DNA of 64,000 nt from Rhynochetos jubatus (GCA_027574665.1 CM050676.1:2284157-2348156); one strand, 5' to 3'; counted from the first letter of the stretch, positions 38,701 through 50,760 are shown. Numbers and translations: made by a program. The notes: generated from the sequence alone by a model not told the origin.

Positions 38701-41090
38701 AGGATTCAGGCGTTCCTACGTTTTTTATATTCAGTTATCATAAGCCCCTTCATCCTCTGCAGTACTTGGGAGGACAAGTTTACACTGAATCAATTTGCGT
38801 CCAAAATGCCCTCAAAGAAGTAGAGCGAGAAGTTTCCCTGAGCATTTCAGAAAGGAGTTTCGTATTTGAGACAATACGTACTCCAGCAGCCATGTGGCCA
38901 GTCTGCAAGTTCCGCGTTCGAGCGGTCATCACATTTCTAGCTGGCAAGACCACTTTCTCCCGAAACACATTACCAAATGCCCAGTGGAAGTCTGAAGAAG
39001 GTGCAGTACTTATGGCAACCAACCTTAGTGTAGAAAAACACGAGTGTGATTCTCCCCACGAACACTCCCAGACATACACAACAACCACCCCTGACTCCAA
39101 AGTTGCTCGTTCGAATTTTGAATCCGATACGTGCATTTCTCACTCAACAGACAGGCCTCAACACAAGGTTTTCCATCTCTACCGGGTCTGACGCAGCTGT
39201 GACACAACTTGTAGACCAGGATGTGAAACAGTTAATTTTACCAAAGGCAGAAAGATCAGCTGATCAAACAGGGCTTTCCACAGTGACCCCTTCCTGTTTT
39301 CTGTTTAGAACTGCAAACTTGAACTCCAGCAACCAACAAACCTCAAACCATTTTACTTCTTCTTTCAAGCAGCAGAAAGCAAGGCAAAAAAGAACTTGTG
39401 TCTATTCCTCATTCTTTACAGAAAAGCTTTCAAATCACATTTATAAATATAACACATTTTAATGTTTCACTTTGTTGCTTTTTTACATTTTATCCAAAAG
39501 CTTAAAGATTATTTTAATGAAAGCGTTGTTGCATCTGAGAACATTTAAACTTTAAAATCACAGTGGCAGCGTTCACACAAGCTCCCTGCTGTTGAAGATT
39601 TTGTTATGGGTGACTGTTACACCCCCTCCCAGCTTTCAGAGCTTTTCCTTTCAGATGAGGGAGTAAAAGGGAGAGACTGAAATTGAAAAGATCACTTTAC
39701 GTTTGTCCTGCCGTTGCCTAATGCAAGACCAGCTGCACCCCTTCTCACGCGTTTAGTTTTGCTTTCTGTCAGAAACGCTATAGCAATTAACAGCCAAAAC
39801 CGATTCACACTTTCTCCCTTCAAAACAGAAGAAAGGACGTAACCCTCTCAAAAAGCGAGTTCATCAAACGCTGCAGGACACTTCCCCACAAAGGCACAAC
39901 ACAGTCAATGTTTCAGCGGAACAATCCTTTTGTGAAAGCATTTACTCATTATCCGATTCAAATGCCAGCAAAACTGTAAGATGGAAAACACAGGTAACCT
40001 CTGTCCCAGAATATGAGTGTTTAGTGGTGAAAAGTTAAGTCAGATATAAATTAACAGCAACAGGAAGTCAACTGAATGGAAGGATGAATTAAGGAAAATC
40101 AATTAGAAGCAGTCAAGCAACACAAACACCAACGCAGCCCAGTGATATTTAAAGCCTAAACCAAGTGCAGGACTCCAAAGTAGTACTCAGCAGCAGTTAT
40201 TTGAAGTTTTCAAGAAACAATTTTCACAGAAGGCAATTTTAGCACAGATTTACCTCCAGAACTGGTCCAGCTCCTAGAATAGTTCTCTCCACACCACTCG
40301 CGTACCCTTTCTGGCTCAGTGCTGTGAGGCAGTGAATTAAGAAGTTTGTGCTTTGAGTCTTCCCAGACCCACTTTCACCTGATATAACTATGCACTGATT
40401 AACATGTTTTTTAAGCATTGTGTGATAAGCCACATCAGCAATGGCAAAAATATGAGGCTCCAACTTCCCAAGCTGATGGTTCTCATACATCTTGACATAT
40501 TTAGGATTATAAATGGGCAGGAACTTGAAGGGATTAATGGCAATCAGAATACTTCCCGCGTAAGTATAAATTTTGTGTTTTAGAAAGCGGCATTTGAGAT
40601 TCTCCAGGAGCGTTGTCTCCGTTAAGTTGGGGAGATTGCACAAGTCATCAAAGTCCTCCTGATGCCACGGTAGAAAACCCCTTTCGACCAACCGCCGAGC
40701 ATCTGTCTCCTTGGAAAGCAATTGCATCTGGACATATTTGATGGTCCCATCAGTGTTCCTTTCTTGTAAAAGAAAGTAGTACCCATCCTTCTGCGGATGC
40801 TCATCCTGAGCACGACGAGGCCAAAGTAAAACTCTATGAACAGGAGAATCATTTATATCAAGTACCCATTCTTCACCACCCGATTCTTTCACTTCCACGA
40901 GCACATAATGTTTTGAGACATCCAAGTTTAAGATATTAATCACATCCTTGATGACATCTGAAGACGTGCTGTCCTTGGTTGCTGTCACTTTGCAGCAGGG
41001 AGCACTTTCTGATGACAGTTGGGGGTAAATATGAAGGTTATAGGCTGCCTTTGCCTGACAAACTGCACTGTCAGCATCTTTCAAACTCAT
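6447..41090 (-). CDS. MYO9B: MYO9B, unconventional myosin-IXb (Rho GTPase-activating motor), complete, 40 coding exons
   Basis: A single-headed actin motor whose tail switches off RhoA. Coding exons in order: 40254-41090, 32370-32464, 30629-30691, 30411-30510, 30168-30268, 29820-29949, 29252-29341, 28920-29036, 28540-28674, 26601-26722, 25901-26042, 25448-25643, 24784-24859, 24235-24324, 23095-23205, 21977-22016, 21333-21455, 20789-20869, 20488-20598, 19849-19971, 18607-18756, 18336-18502, 17037-17999, 16444-16510, 16000-16130, 15180-15337, 14905-15095, 14336-14434, 13658-13834, 13132-13173, 12480-12591, 12236-12306, 11626-11818, 11184-11312, 10490-10595, 9654-9785, 8589-8712, 7421-7560, 7035-7162, 6447-6835. 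They sum to 6552 nt, or 2183 residues plus stop; human is about 2157. Domains: RA-like 15-114, motor about 145-960, four IQ motifs about 980-1070, C1 about 1680-1730, RhoGAP about 1745-1930. Only the last acceptor is uncertain. Confidence 0.97.
7636..7690. repeat. 28-bp tandem duplication
   Basis: The unit beginning GGTGGAAGACACAGGAGC (28 bp) occurs twice head to tail, the second copy ending CAAATG instead of CAAACG. It lies just upstream of MYO9B exon 38 in transcript sense. Confidence 0.9.
9654..11818 (-). CDS. MYO9B: MYO9B coding exons 33-36: RhoGAP domain
   Basis: Exons 11626-11818, 11184-11312, 10490-10595 and 9654-9785. They encode [19 protein letters not shown], then [16 protein letters not shown] containing the catalytic arginine finger (Arg about 1784). 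These are followed by [42 protein letters not shown] and [18 protein letters not shown]. All the usual RhoGAP landmarks are present, so the domain should stimulate GTP hydrolysis by RhoA. Confidence 0.95.
12236..13834 (-). CDS. MYO9B: MYO9B coding exons 29-32: pre-C1 region and C1 zinc finger
   Basis: Exons 13658-13834 ([37 protein letters not shown]), 13132-13173 (basic, [14 protein letters not shown]), 12480-12591 and 12236-12306. The last two make a C1 domain with the full ligand order: H of HNGHVF, C-x2-C of SCEHC, C-x2-C of LCSVC, H and C of TCHKKC, and a last C in IQSSC. In the family this zinc-binding module precedes RhoGAP. Confidence 0.93.
14336..16510 (-). CDS. MYO9B: MYO9B coding exons 24-28: tail linker leading to C1
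   Basis: Exons 16444-16510, 16000-16130, 15180-15337, 14905-15095 and 14336-14434. The first three are low-complexity linker ([34 protein letters not shown]). The fourth is conserved ([29 protein letters not shown]) and so is the fifth ([20 protein letters not shown]). Phases chain correctly. Exon 15180-15337 has an internal pyrimidine-rich tract ending in CAG (15216-15214) that could be an alternative acceptor. Confidence 0.85.
17037..17999 (-). CDS. MYO9B: MYO9B coding exon 23: long charged linker of the tail
   Basis: A 963-nt exon encoding about 321 residues, rich in Glu, Lys, Ser and Gln and probably disordered. It starts [17 protein letters not shown]. Conserved islands are [40 protein letters not shown] and MLSQSLDGR, which line up with the human linker. 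It connects the IQ region with the C1-RhoGAP tail. The antisense open frame over it is a shadow. Confidence 0.95.
18336..18756 (-). CDS. MYO9B: MYO9B coding exons 21-22: lever arm with four IQ motifs
   Basis: Exon 18607-18756 begins [19 protein letters not shown] and carries the first IQ motif ([14 protein letters not shown]) and the start of the second. Exon 18336-18502 completes the second ([15 protein letters not shown]) and adds [15 protein letters not shown] and [14 protein letters not shown]. These bind calmodulin-type light chains in the family. The acceptor is CTTCTAG at 18509-18503; a nearer AG (GTGTTAG) breaks both the frame and the IQ spacing. Confidence 0.92.
18960..19614 (+). mobile_element. 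CR1 LINE 3' portion, plus orientation, in a MYO9B intron
   Basis: About 650 bp in the intron between coding exons 20 and 21, antisense to MYO9B. It contains the decayed end of CR1 ORF2 (GACCTGGGAGTGTTGGTGG, GGCACTGGTGAGGCCGCTCC), then the CR1 3' UTR (CAGCCTGGAGAAGAGGAGGC, GGTTGGACTTGATGATCTTA) and the tail GATTCCAGGATTCTA. ORF2 is broken by stops and frameshifts, so the element is inactive. The copy is 5'-truncated; the left edge near 18960 is approximate. Confidence 0.93.
19849..23205 (-). CDS. MYO9B: MYO9B coding exons 15-20: end of loop 2, SH helices and converter
   Basis: Exons 23095-23205, 21977-22016, 21333-21455, 20789-20869, 20488-20598 and 19849-19971. They encode [44 protein letters not shown], the SH1-type region [15 protein letters not shown], then [20 protein letters not shown] and the converter [16 protein letters not shown]. 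The last exon has the donor AAG|GTCTGT (19848-19843). Confidence 0.94.
24235..24324 (-). CDS. MYO9B: MYO9B coding exon 14: 90-nt in-frame candidate cassette exon
   Basis: Minus strand TTGCAG|CTGCTC ... AAGAA|GTAAGT; 90 nt, phase 2 at both ends. It encodes 29 complete residues including [14 protein letters not shown] and [13 protein letters not shown], which are acidic and aromatic. With it, the reading is VYR-(29)-K-DMHEQ. Without it, exon 13 joins exon 15 as [18 protein letters not shown], closely matching human LYRDLHNQMIKSIKGLPW. The exon is open throughout with good splice sites, so I treat it as real. Its inclusion level is unknown. Confidence 0.75.
24784..24859 (-). CDS. MYO9B: MYO9B coding exon 13: loop-2 insertion
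   Basis: Encodes [16 protein letters not shown] and SNTPVEKVY, then two bases (CG) of an arginine codon. The end resembles human STPSEKLYR. The donor is CG|GTGAGA. The phase-2 ending is what makes the next exon optional. Confidence 0.9.
25448..26722 (-). CDS. MYO9B: MYO9B coding exons 10-12: lower 50K domain and beginning of loop 2
   Basis: Exons 26601-26722, 25901-26042 and 25448-25643. They encode [15 protein letters not shown], then [17 protein letters not shown], then [18 protein letters not shown]. The last exon leads into the basic, class IX-specific loop-2 insertion ([18 protein letters not shown]). That insertion contacts actin and lets the single-headed motor stay attached, according to published work on the family. 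Confidence 0.93.
28540..32464 (-). CDS. MYO9B: MYO9B coding exons 2-9: nucleotide-binding core of the motor
   Basis: Eight exons (32370-32464, 30629-30691, 30411-30510, 30168-30268, 29820-29949, 29252-29341, 28920-29036, 28540-28674). The first carries switch [10 protein letters not shown], at about residues 289-297. The last carries switch [11 protein letters not shown], from about residue 519, followed by the relay helix ([15 protein letters not shown]). All key ATPase residues are present, so the motor should be active. Confidence 0.95.
32465..40253 (-). other. MYO9B: MYO9B intron between coding exons 1 and 2 (7.8 kb)
   Basis: The longest intron inside the coding region. No exon with both splice sites in the correct phase was found. 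The only structure noticed is a diverged direct repeat near 34.3-34.5 kb. The open frames here (for example 38766-39191) are not supported. Confidence 0.6.
34314..34482. repeat. Diverged direct repeat, two copies, about 80-bp period
   Basis: Copy 1 is about 34314-34384 and copy 2 about 34394-34482. Shared blocks in order: GCCAGGCTGCA, AGTGGAC-TGC, AATTCA-TCCGGAA-ACC, and GAGCCGCCAGTTAACTATC. Copy 2 has about 20 extra bases before the last block. Confidence 0.8.
40254..41090 (-). CDS. MYO9B: MYO9B coding exon 1: Ras-associating-like domain and start of motor with P-loop
   Basis: Encodes residues 1-279. The start [10 protein letters not shown] is the first ATG after the acceptor at 41148-41149 and matches the family N-terminus. 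The first 115 residues form the RA-like extension peculiar to class IX myosins. The motor begins near [12 protein letters not shown], and the ATP-binding P-loop GESGSGKT is at 238-245. The exon carries about 57 nt of 5' UTR (41091-41147). Confidence 0.97.
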
Positions 41091-41147
41091 TCTGTCCCTA
41101 GATGGGCTTCAGTCTTCCACCTCTGCTTAATATGCAGTGCCCATTGT

Positions 41148-44100
41148 CTGAAAAAAAACAAAACAAAAGAAAAGATGTGTTAAAAAAATGTGTACAAGAG
41201 GTATTAGGACAACTGGAGGATGAGAATAAAATTAATGACTAATCAAATTAAAGAACAAATGTACTATTTATGTACATCAGTGACACTATTTCAAACATGT
41301 CTGCTCAGCCTATCCCATGGAGTGGATAGGTGTCACAACATCTATCCTCTTTCCACTTTTCCTTCGATTCCCGTGCCATCCCTTCCTCCTCGTTATGGCA
41401 GAACAAACATTCATACAGCCACAAAGCAAAGTGAACGGGGATAAATGTCCAAATTAAAACTTCCTTGTTTCCCCAGGTTAGTTTTAACCCAGAAAGTTTC
41501 CCTGCCCTGATTCACTATATAGCTACACAAACATTTATTCATTCTCCCACTTAAACCCTCCCTTAAATCTGCACAAGCTTGAGGCAGAAACAGAGCTCGA
41601 TCACTTCTTAAACCCACAGCGGCAATTCCGTGCAGCCATGAACTGCGGCAGAACGAGCCGTGCAGAGCTGCGAGGAGGAAGTGCTCCGACACTGAGATCC
41701 ACGCATCATTTTCATTTCCCCCAGCTGGCCTCTTTTCACGAAAGGTACAAAATAGGTGCAGTATTTGCCCCCCGCAGCTCTGAGGAAACAGTGCCCATAG
41801 CTGCCCAGTGCAAATACTGCCATCAACTCCTCCTAACCCCGCACACCAGAGCGACTTCTTGAACATGCATCATTTACCCGGTCAAGAGACTGCGAATTTA
41901 ACTTGAGTGAACCACATCCTCACTACAGAAAGGTTTGAAAGTGCTTTTTATCTTCCATTTTAGGCAAAGTAAAATTAGTCTTATTGCAACTCCTTTTCAA
42001 TTCAGCTAACAAGATCCCAAATAACCCACTTTGTTCACTTTATACCTATCACATCGACTCTTTCCTCACTGGGTTTCAGGAACCTCACGCATGAGTCTCC
42101 AAAAATCATTCACTCTAATTGCTGGCCTGCATCAGGGATGGAAGGAGGAAAGAGCAACCTAAGGTCAACCTCACGGAAGTCAACCTCCTCCTTGCTGCCA
42201 AGTTCAAAGCCCCTAGGCCTTAGTAACGTTCTGTGGCTCTGCCAGTGATTTTTCTCTCAACAGCAGTTCGGTACATCCAGACCACCAGGGCCAGGTTTGC
42301 TTACGCTGCTTTAGTTCAACACTTGATTAGCTTATCAGTGGGTAGTACAAGGAGAAGGATAATGAAGTATCTCCTTTGTTTTAAGTCTATAAAACTTCAT
42401 ACCCAGAATATCAGTGCAATTTTTGTTTCTAGAACAAAGTGTTCTAATCATATGGTTACATGCTGAAAACATGAAGGCGGGGGGGAAAAAAACCAGAAAT
42501 GGCAATGAAGTTGCTTTTTGCCACTAAACAACTGCACAGGAACTTGCATAAGGCCACAGAGAGAATCATTTCAAATTAAAATCAGTGGTGTTGGAAGCAT
42601 TTAGCTGCCACTTCCACTGCAAGTAGTGAATCACTTCACAGAAACATATGACATAGTTCTGCCTCATGAACAGCCTCAGAGTACTGAGCGGTGCTTTAAG
42701 GAAACTCTGAAAAGTAAGCTTATAGGAGACACTGTTTTGCAAGCTGGATCATTTTTAGTGGGTACCATCAAAAGGAAGGCTGAGCAAGCCACAGAAGCCA
42801 GACAAACCCCAGCACAACTCTGGTCAAGCCCTATGATCCCCCCGAGAACAGTATTCTTGTCCTGTTAAGGTTCATTCTTTGTTTATGAAGGACAGCTTAT
42901 TGCAGGAACTTGGTCGTACAGAAGGATGGAGCAGTAAGCTTGAAGTCCCCTCTCCATTTCCTGTAATTACCACTGACCTGTAGCTAGTAAGGCTGAAGTG
43001 CCTTTGAGGTAATTACGCGTTTGAAGTACAGAAGCTCAAACACCTTAAGACAGAGGAGAATCTACAGTAGACTGCTGCTCATGGGGAAGATGAATCTGGA
43101 GCACAGACAAAAAAAGAACAACAGTGACCATTTTCCTCCCAAGTTAGCCAGGCAGTTCAAGGGAGACAGTCTTGTGCAGACTTCCTTTTTTCTCTCCCCC
43201 CCAAGCAATTAGTTTCGGACACACAGTCTGGTATGATAGAGGAAGTCCCCTCATTTTCGCCAGAACAGCAGCCCAAGAAACGTGGCACCAACTTTCTGGC
43301 TACCCAGAAGAGCTGAATGTAGGTGCTGACCTCTGACTTTACTGTTAAACGTTTCCTAACCTCATCTCATGTCAGGTACCAAGATACATCTGGTACATTG
43401 CTCAAGACTCCCACAGCACACTTTCCAAAGAGGAAACCAGAACACAGATGGCCTCTCTACCAGTGAAAACCTCAGGCCAAGTACAGTCGCAGCAGTGCGA
43501 TAGCTGGTGGTGTCTGTTCAGGTGTGTACGACTGAAAAACTAGAAGGAGAAAGACCTCTCATCCTGAAGAAGAGATTTCCGACAAAGCAGCGCACAGACA
43601 GCAACCTTAATGTATTTATGCTACATACAGGTTTCTACATTACACAGTCATCGTACAACCGGATGGAAGTTCAAGCAGGCACCCATCACTCTCTAGGAAT
43701 GATTTGGAAAATATTCTGTAGTAGAAAGAACTTGCTGAAACATGATTTCAGTGCCTGGTCACACCAGCAGTAAACAAAGACAGTCAGCATAACACTGCCC
43801 CATTTTAATCAGATATGAAATCCAGACACCAGTTGCTTGCTCTTATCAGCACTGAGCTTTCAGACTGCTCTTTCACTCAACTTAAACCAGATATGCTACT
43901 TTAAATATTCTTAAAGCCTCATAGTCAGTAGCAAATGATTCAAATTCTAAAAGTCACTTAAGGAAGAGTAACTTATAGCACCTGCTAATTCCTTGTAAAC
44001 AATTCTGCTTTTGCTACATACAGTTTATTTACCTGAAAATGCACTACATGAGTCCCAGAAGAAATGATGCTCAAATTCTATCCAAGAATCAGAATATCTA

Positions 44101-47100
44101 GTTATTATAAACAGGTTTGGTGAAAACCTGCTGGTCCCAACTACTTGCGATTTTCTCAAAAAGGACCCCAAATTTACTTGATGATAACAGTGCTTTAAGA
44201 GAGACAGACTTTGGTATACCTCTGACGTCATACTAACTATTTCAAGCACCAAACTAGAACATAAAAGCAAAAGAGCATACACTGAACAGATTGTAAATTG
44301 GTTACCTAACGATTCCAGTGTTCAACTAAGGACAGGGTATCATCAAGCTACTGGAGAATTGATTCTAGTGAAGTTGGATTACTGGCATCAGAGTAAGCAT
44401 TTTCATGATGGTTCTAAAAGAAAGAAAAGAGTTACTGATAAAGAATGCATCATAGAGAGATTGAGAAGGCAGCAAGTAATCAAAAAGTCAGAGCAATTAC
44501 ATTGTTCAGAATAGGAGCAAGAAAACAAATGCTAAATAAATTTCAGCTCAGTTCAAATTTATCCAAGGAAAAACTCATAGCAGAGGGATGGAATGGGACT
44601 TGCTCTGAAAGAGGCTTGAAAACCATAGTGGATAATCATTTCAACATGGTATTCCAATATAACACCACAAGCATGATGGTGAATGTAATTCCCAGATACA
44701 CATCAAGTTAATATTTAGTTAGGCAGCCACATTACCCTTGTGCTCAGAAGGTACGTGAGTGACGCTGCATCTAGACTAGATCCAAAATTCAATTAAGAAG
44801 CTGAGATAAGAACAGCAACAACAAATCTGGTAGAAAATACCCCCCTACAGCAAAATACTCTGGAAGCTTTGTCTATGAGAAACAGGCAGAGGAGACTGAT
44901 ATCAGTTTAAGTCCTTGCATGGAGAACCAGTTTGGTAACAACCACTGGTGTGGAGGACAAAGCTGTAACACAAACCCATTGCTGGAATTCAAAGCTGGAC
45001 AAACCCAGGCTATCATAACACAGAAACGTCACCAGAAGGCTGCTCTGCGCTGCAAGAAGCTAACTACGAGGCCTGACTGCTAAAGCCCTTTCTAGAAAAT
45101 CAGCCAGTCCGCAGTGACAGTGCTTCTTGATTAGAAAAGTTACTTAGGTACCACCCTCATTTGTGTCAGATGATTACAATGATTCATTCCAATTTCACAA
45201 TCGCTAATTATTTTGAAGTTTTTTTAAGCAATTGAAACATCAATCAATGAATTTGGCTCATCAAGGAAGCACAAGCCTGACTTCAGGTGCAGAGAACACT
45301 GGAAGAAAAAGGAGAAACACAAGAGCAGGGGTAATAATGAAACTGTGTTGCTCAGCATGCAAAACAGTAAATGCAGGAAAACAGCAGCCTAACCCCCACT
45401 GTTGAGTTCTTTCAGTAGATGGAAATTCTGCAGTTACCTCAACTTCTTTCAATACCCTTTCTTAAAAGAAGCTCCTTTCCAAGGCATGGGAAAAAAACAA
45501 AGCTGCACTTAGAGAATTTACTAAGTGGGAGGCAGAAGCTGGCACTAGGTGCACATCAACTAATTTTAGATTTCGCATTCAGACTCCTTCCTGTTTTCCT
45601 TAAAATGTTTTACTTTTCACAAGCCCTTTTGTAGCACAAGTATACCTCTTCACAGCACTTAAAATTTTCCTAAGTACAGGCATCAGCATCTATGAAACAC
45701 AGCAAAGCACCATTGTTCCCTAAATTCCTCCTTTACAGCTGCAAACACAGAGTAAGGCAAACTGGGCGAGACAAAGAAGTCAGACATGCAAAGCTTTTGA
45801 TTCTAACCTTTTATTCAAAACATTAGACTATTAATTCTCTGGGCACGAGCGGGGGAACAGCTGCATGGGATAAGCGTGTTGAAGCAGAGTGATACACAAT
45901 TTGCATCCTTGAGACAGGGGTTTCACTGTGCCAGTATAGTTATACTATAGTTATAGTTACGCAATTTAATGGTACTTACGTCAAGTGAGACTGGAGAGAA
46001 ATAAATCTGAAATAGTGCTAGACAAACTGAAATGCAAAGGTACCGGTTACAGGCCTCTTGCACTCAACTGTGCTAGAAGGATAATTCCAGCAAGTCTAGA
46101 AAAGTGGAAGCAAATCTAACCATTCCCAAATATCTTCTCAGGTTTTTGTGACTTTCCCCATCCTCTGCAAGTTCTACAGTGGATTAACAACATAACAAAC
46201 TTAGAGGCAACAGTCTAATGCCCTATTTATTAGCTGTCAATTAGTATTTTCATTTGCTTATAAAGAACTGCACTGGGCCTACCAAACAATCATTTGAATA
46301 CAGGGCTATACTAATTAGTCCATCAGTGAAAGATTGATTATACCTGCCACATAACTCCTTGAGCAGGGAAACTTTTCAGGTAACAAATACTTGGTAGAAG
46401 AAATGCAGTAGGTTACATAATTCACCATCAATCTGTAATTTTACTTTTTGCTAAGACAATGTTAATAGAAAACCAAAAACTCCAATCTTATATGGTAATT
46501 TGGATGGTATTTTCTAAGTGTTTTCAAGTCTCCATTAAGCCGATTAATTTGTTAACGTGCATTAAAGTCAACATTGTCCACTTAATAACGTAGTAAAATT
46601 CGAGAAGAGAACTTCGCCCCAATCAGCGCAGGGTATCTGTTTAGTTTAAATAAGGCCATAATTTGAAGCCACATATTTAGTCAATGAATCACAGTGAAGC
46701 TAAAAAGGGAAAGCTACCATTACAGCAAAATTGTTGAGAATGAACTTTATAAAATGCCAGTTCTTCACATTTTCATGTACATTTTCAGTGCTGCATCCCT
46801 CAAATTGAAAGATTCCAGCTCCTCCCATTGTTCAACACGTAACTTCCATTGCAAAAGTAGAAATAGCCCACAAGTACTTGACCTCTAATATTCCTGAATA
46901 TCAGAATCGCCAATGGCCATCCCAAAGAGACCCCTCTGTGGGATCAACCTGAAAACATTTAGCAATTTCAAAAATATTCTGCTATTACTTATTCTTGATT
47001 TCCAAACCAAGGAATTTCCAGCAAGATAATAGGCTACAGAGACACCCTGAAGTTACGTTACAGGTAAGGCAAAGGCCTCAGCCCATGTCTTCCCTCCTGT

Positions 47101-50100
47101 CATAAGGACATACAGTTGATGCTAGTTGAGCATAATTCATTTTTTTTTTTCAGTATTCCAGATGTTTGTAGATTCCCTGAAGATTGCTCAGCATTCTAGT
47201 AACACTTTGTTATATTTATTGGTCATCAAAAACTCTGCTGGACTAAACTTGAGAACCTTGGGGGTTTTTAACTGAGAGCTCTTGTCCTGTCGTCCTCCAA
47301 AAGAGAGCAGTTGTGAATGGGGCACGCACGCGGACAACACTGCCGTGAAGTTACTGCTCCGTGAAGAACCCTGCCGGAGAGGTTACTGCACCAGACTGCC
47401 TCACAAAGGAGAAGCTGGACTGCAATGCAAGCAGTGCAACGTAATACAGGAAAAAGTCAAAGAAATTACCTTTGTTACAGGCAGTTCCTTCTCCATCCTC
47501 TCTACTCCCCATGGTCCCCGAGACCCTGATCCCAACCTACGCCCTTAAACCACCCAAGATGCAGACCTCCACTTCCTCCTAATGACTCAGATGCACAATT
47601 TAACCTCAAGACAAAGACACCTTATCAGGCTTACGGTGACATTAAAGGTCTACAGCGTGTTATTACGTTACAAAAGTGTGATGTCAGAGTTAGATGTATG
47701 CTTGGGTATGATTCAGAGGAAATGAAAAGGTGACCCTGTTGAGAAAACAAGGAATGATGGCAAAAAACCTGAGCGTCAGTGGCAAAGAGCATAAGCCAAG
47801 AGAACTTTGCAGACTGAAAAGCTACAAAAGGTGGTAATTTTATCCTTAATGCTATTAGAGCTGTCAACAAAGAAAGTAAAATCTCACAGGTCTAATGCTG
47901 CATGCACACTGGTAAGAAATTTTCTTAAAGAACTTTAGGTAGAACTTCTGTGTGAATTAGAAAAAAAAGGGGGGGGGGGGGAGATTCGTCAGCAGAACAT
48001 ACACATGTCAAAAATACCTCTAAAACCAATTCTATTGTTAAACACCGTCGTTGAATGAAAAGGAAATTCTTTTAGGTTCTGCACTGAGTTTCATTTTGTA
48101 ATCAGATACAAACAACACAATAAAGCCTAGATAAACTACAGGCCACGCTTAAGTCACTTGATACACCAAGAAAACTTGATATACCAGAGACAAGAGCTCT
48201 GAATTTATTTTCTGAAATAAAGACAACCTAGCCCTTTCAGAAAGCAGATCATCTGTTAAAATAGCCATCTATTGAAAAAACCCCAACCTTTATCAGCATC
48301 TCAAGCTTCACTTCTCCTTGATATTAAAATAAGTAGGTCCTGTTTCTTAGAAGTGTGATTAATAAACACTTTCAGCCTTCAAATTCACCAAAGTATAGTA
48401 AACCACAACTTTTTTTTGATTCACAATTTTTCCCTTCTCCTCCAGTGCTGACACAGCTAGTACTGTTGCATCTTTCAGGATTTTTTCCTGTTTAAATGCC
48501 TAAGATACGTGAATCATGGTATTTGACCATCTAGCTAAGGAAAGGCCATATTTAGCCTAAGTAATATTGAAGTACGTGCATATGAGTCAAACAGTTATTC
48601 ATGCACAGGATTATTCAAAAGATCTGATGTTTGAATCATCGTCAGAAAACTCAGCCTGAACAAAGCATTACTTCCTAGATGAACCTCGTTTAAATTTTTC
48701 GTCAGCTACTCTCCCTAAATTATTCAGTTCATAAACATTTTAGGGTTTTTTTTTGTCACTATACTTGAATGTTTGTGTCAACAAAACCCTTTTTTAGTAG
48801 TGGAATGTTGTAGTTCCTGCAGTAACAGGACAAGCTGTCTGCAATGGACAGTCTAACCAGAGTGGGCAGGTAGGTTTGTGTTCTTCTGTGGGACCTAACA
48901 CAACAAACCCCAAACAACTCAAATGGTACACTTCTACAGAAACAATTCCATTGTATTACCGCAATAACTCGAGTTTTATTATGCTAATAAGGAAACACTA
49001 ATCGTTAAGAAAATGGCCTCAGATGCATCATGCTGAAAAGCAGAGATTGTTATGGAACTTTACACGTAGAGCAGGTAAAGAATCTCATTGTCAGCTCAAA
49101 ACCAAAAAAGATCCAGACTAACTCTTTTTATAAAAAAGGGCCCAAATGAATCTTGAAGCTAGCATGAATATACATACAAGTTCCCCTTATTGCTTCCCCT
49201 ATACCAAATGAGTTTGTTCCTGACAAGATTCCTAATTAAAGACACCAAAGGGCCACTAAAACATGATGGGTGTGACACCAATACACTAAACCGGAATGCA
49301 GGGTTACCTCACGCTGTTACTTTAGGGCAAGTACTTCAGTCATGTATTCCAGCTAACAGACCTGAAATGAGAGAGCTTCTAATTACCCATGACAAACTCA
49401 TATTTGCAAACAGCTAGGAACCGATACCAATCCACCTAGAGCAGTAACGTGGGAGGACGCTGATGACATCTTTGAAGGCTAATTGCATTTGCCCGAAGCC
49501 TGAGATCATCTCCAGCCCTTTGCTACACTGCCACCCATTTCCACAAGGCGAAATCCAAGAATACTGAACTCATTTGCATGCAAAGTACTTCTCACTTTTC
49601 ACAAAAAGGAGTTGCAAACAAAGATGGGTAAGAATTTTGACAAAATACGTATGAAGTAACAGAAAACAAGGCTAAGAACTATACTTGGACGTCACCTTAC
49701 ATTAGGATCACACATACCTATAGCAGCCGTATAGTGACAAAAGTGACGACTCAGGATAATACTCTGCCACTTTCAGTCTACCGACACGTAACAAAGAGCC
49801 ACTCCGAGCTTGCAAAAGTTTTACTTACCAGAGATTGCAAAACCATACTTACCAAAAAGACACAGCACAACCAAGATACAAACAGCTAGAGGCATGTATC
49901 AATCAGACAACGATGCTCACCATAACAAAGCACGACCTCAACACAGCAGCAGCACCGATACAGTCTAGAGTTGCCCAAAAATATAATAAACAAGACAACC
50001 CAGAGCGTTTTAACGTGGTTTTTTTTTTTTTGAAAGATGCAGAGATATTGTACCAAAGTTTACAGACTGTTCACACCGAGTCAGAGGCATCACATGAAAA

Positions 50101-50662
50101 AGCAGAACGCTGCGCGGCTGGAAGATCAGTAACCCGGAGATGGACGTTAACATCGTGCCCTGATCAACGGCAAGATCTCCCCCCGCGTATCGCCCGACAG
50201 ACGGGAGGTGCAGACGGGCGGCGAGGCATGTTCCTTCCCTTAGGGCACGTCCCGTTCCTCGGGCACATCAGACGGAAAACGAAGCGGCAGCAACCCATCT
50301 GCCAGCCCCGCCGTTACAAGCCCACGCAGCCGCCCCGAAGCCAGGAGCGCCGCAGCTTCGCGTCAGCCGGCTCCTCACCCCGGCCCCGAGCAGCGGCTCC
50401 CGGCCCTCAGGCTGCTGAGGGAGGCGGCGGAGCCCCACGGCTCCCGCCCCCCAGACACCCCCTCTCCCCCACACACCCCCAGCTCTCCCACCGCCACACC
50501 AGCCCCGGCGCTCGGTGGGCAGCGCCGTCCCGGGTCGGTGTAAACCCGGTCCCTCTGAGGCACGGCCGCTACCGATCTCGGTCCCTCATAAAGGACGGCA
50601 GGGAGGGAGAAGGAAAGCGGGCGCACGTCGGGAGCACAGAGCTGCGGCTCGTCACCGTTTAC
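41148..50662 (-). other. MYO9B: MYO9B 5' intron (about 9.5 kb)
   Basis: Lies between the acceptor of the first coding exon (41149-41148) and the donor of a probable non-coding first exon (50662-50661). AT-rich, with no supported gene. An A8-G13 run is at 47961-47981. It may hide alternative first exons that cannot be recognised by eye. Confidence 0.5.
47961..47981 (+). repeat. Homopurine run A8 G13
   Basis: Eight A followed by thirteen G on the plus strand, within the MYO9B 5' intron. Such runs are unstable in length and can fold as G-quadruplex. Confidence 0.9.
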
Positions 50663-50760
50663 CTCAGCCGGTGGGTGAAGCGCTGGCGACCAGCACCGCC
50701 GCCCGCCACAGGCCCCGTCACGGCGCCTCTCGCCACTTCCGGGTAGGGGGAGGCAGGGCG
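50663..50760 (-). other. MYO9B: Probable MYO9B non-coding first exon
   Basis: On the minus strand CCCACCGGCTGAG|GTAAAC forms a good donor at 50662-50661, downstream of a CpG promoter. The first coding exon of MYO9B begins with a spliced 5' UTR, so an upstream non-coding exon is needed, and this is the best candidate. The 5' end is a guess. Confidence 0.5.
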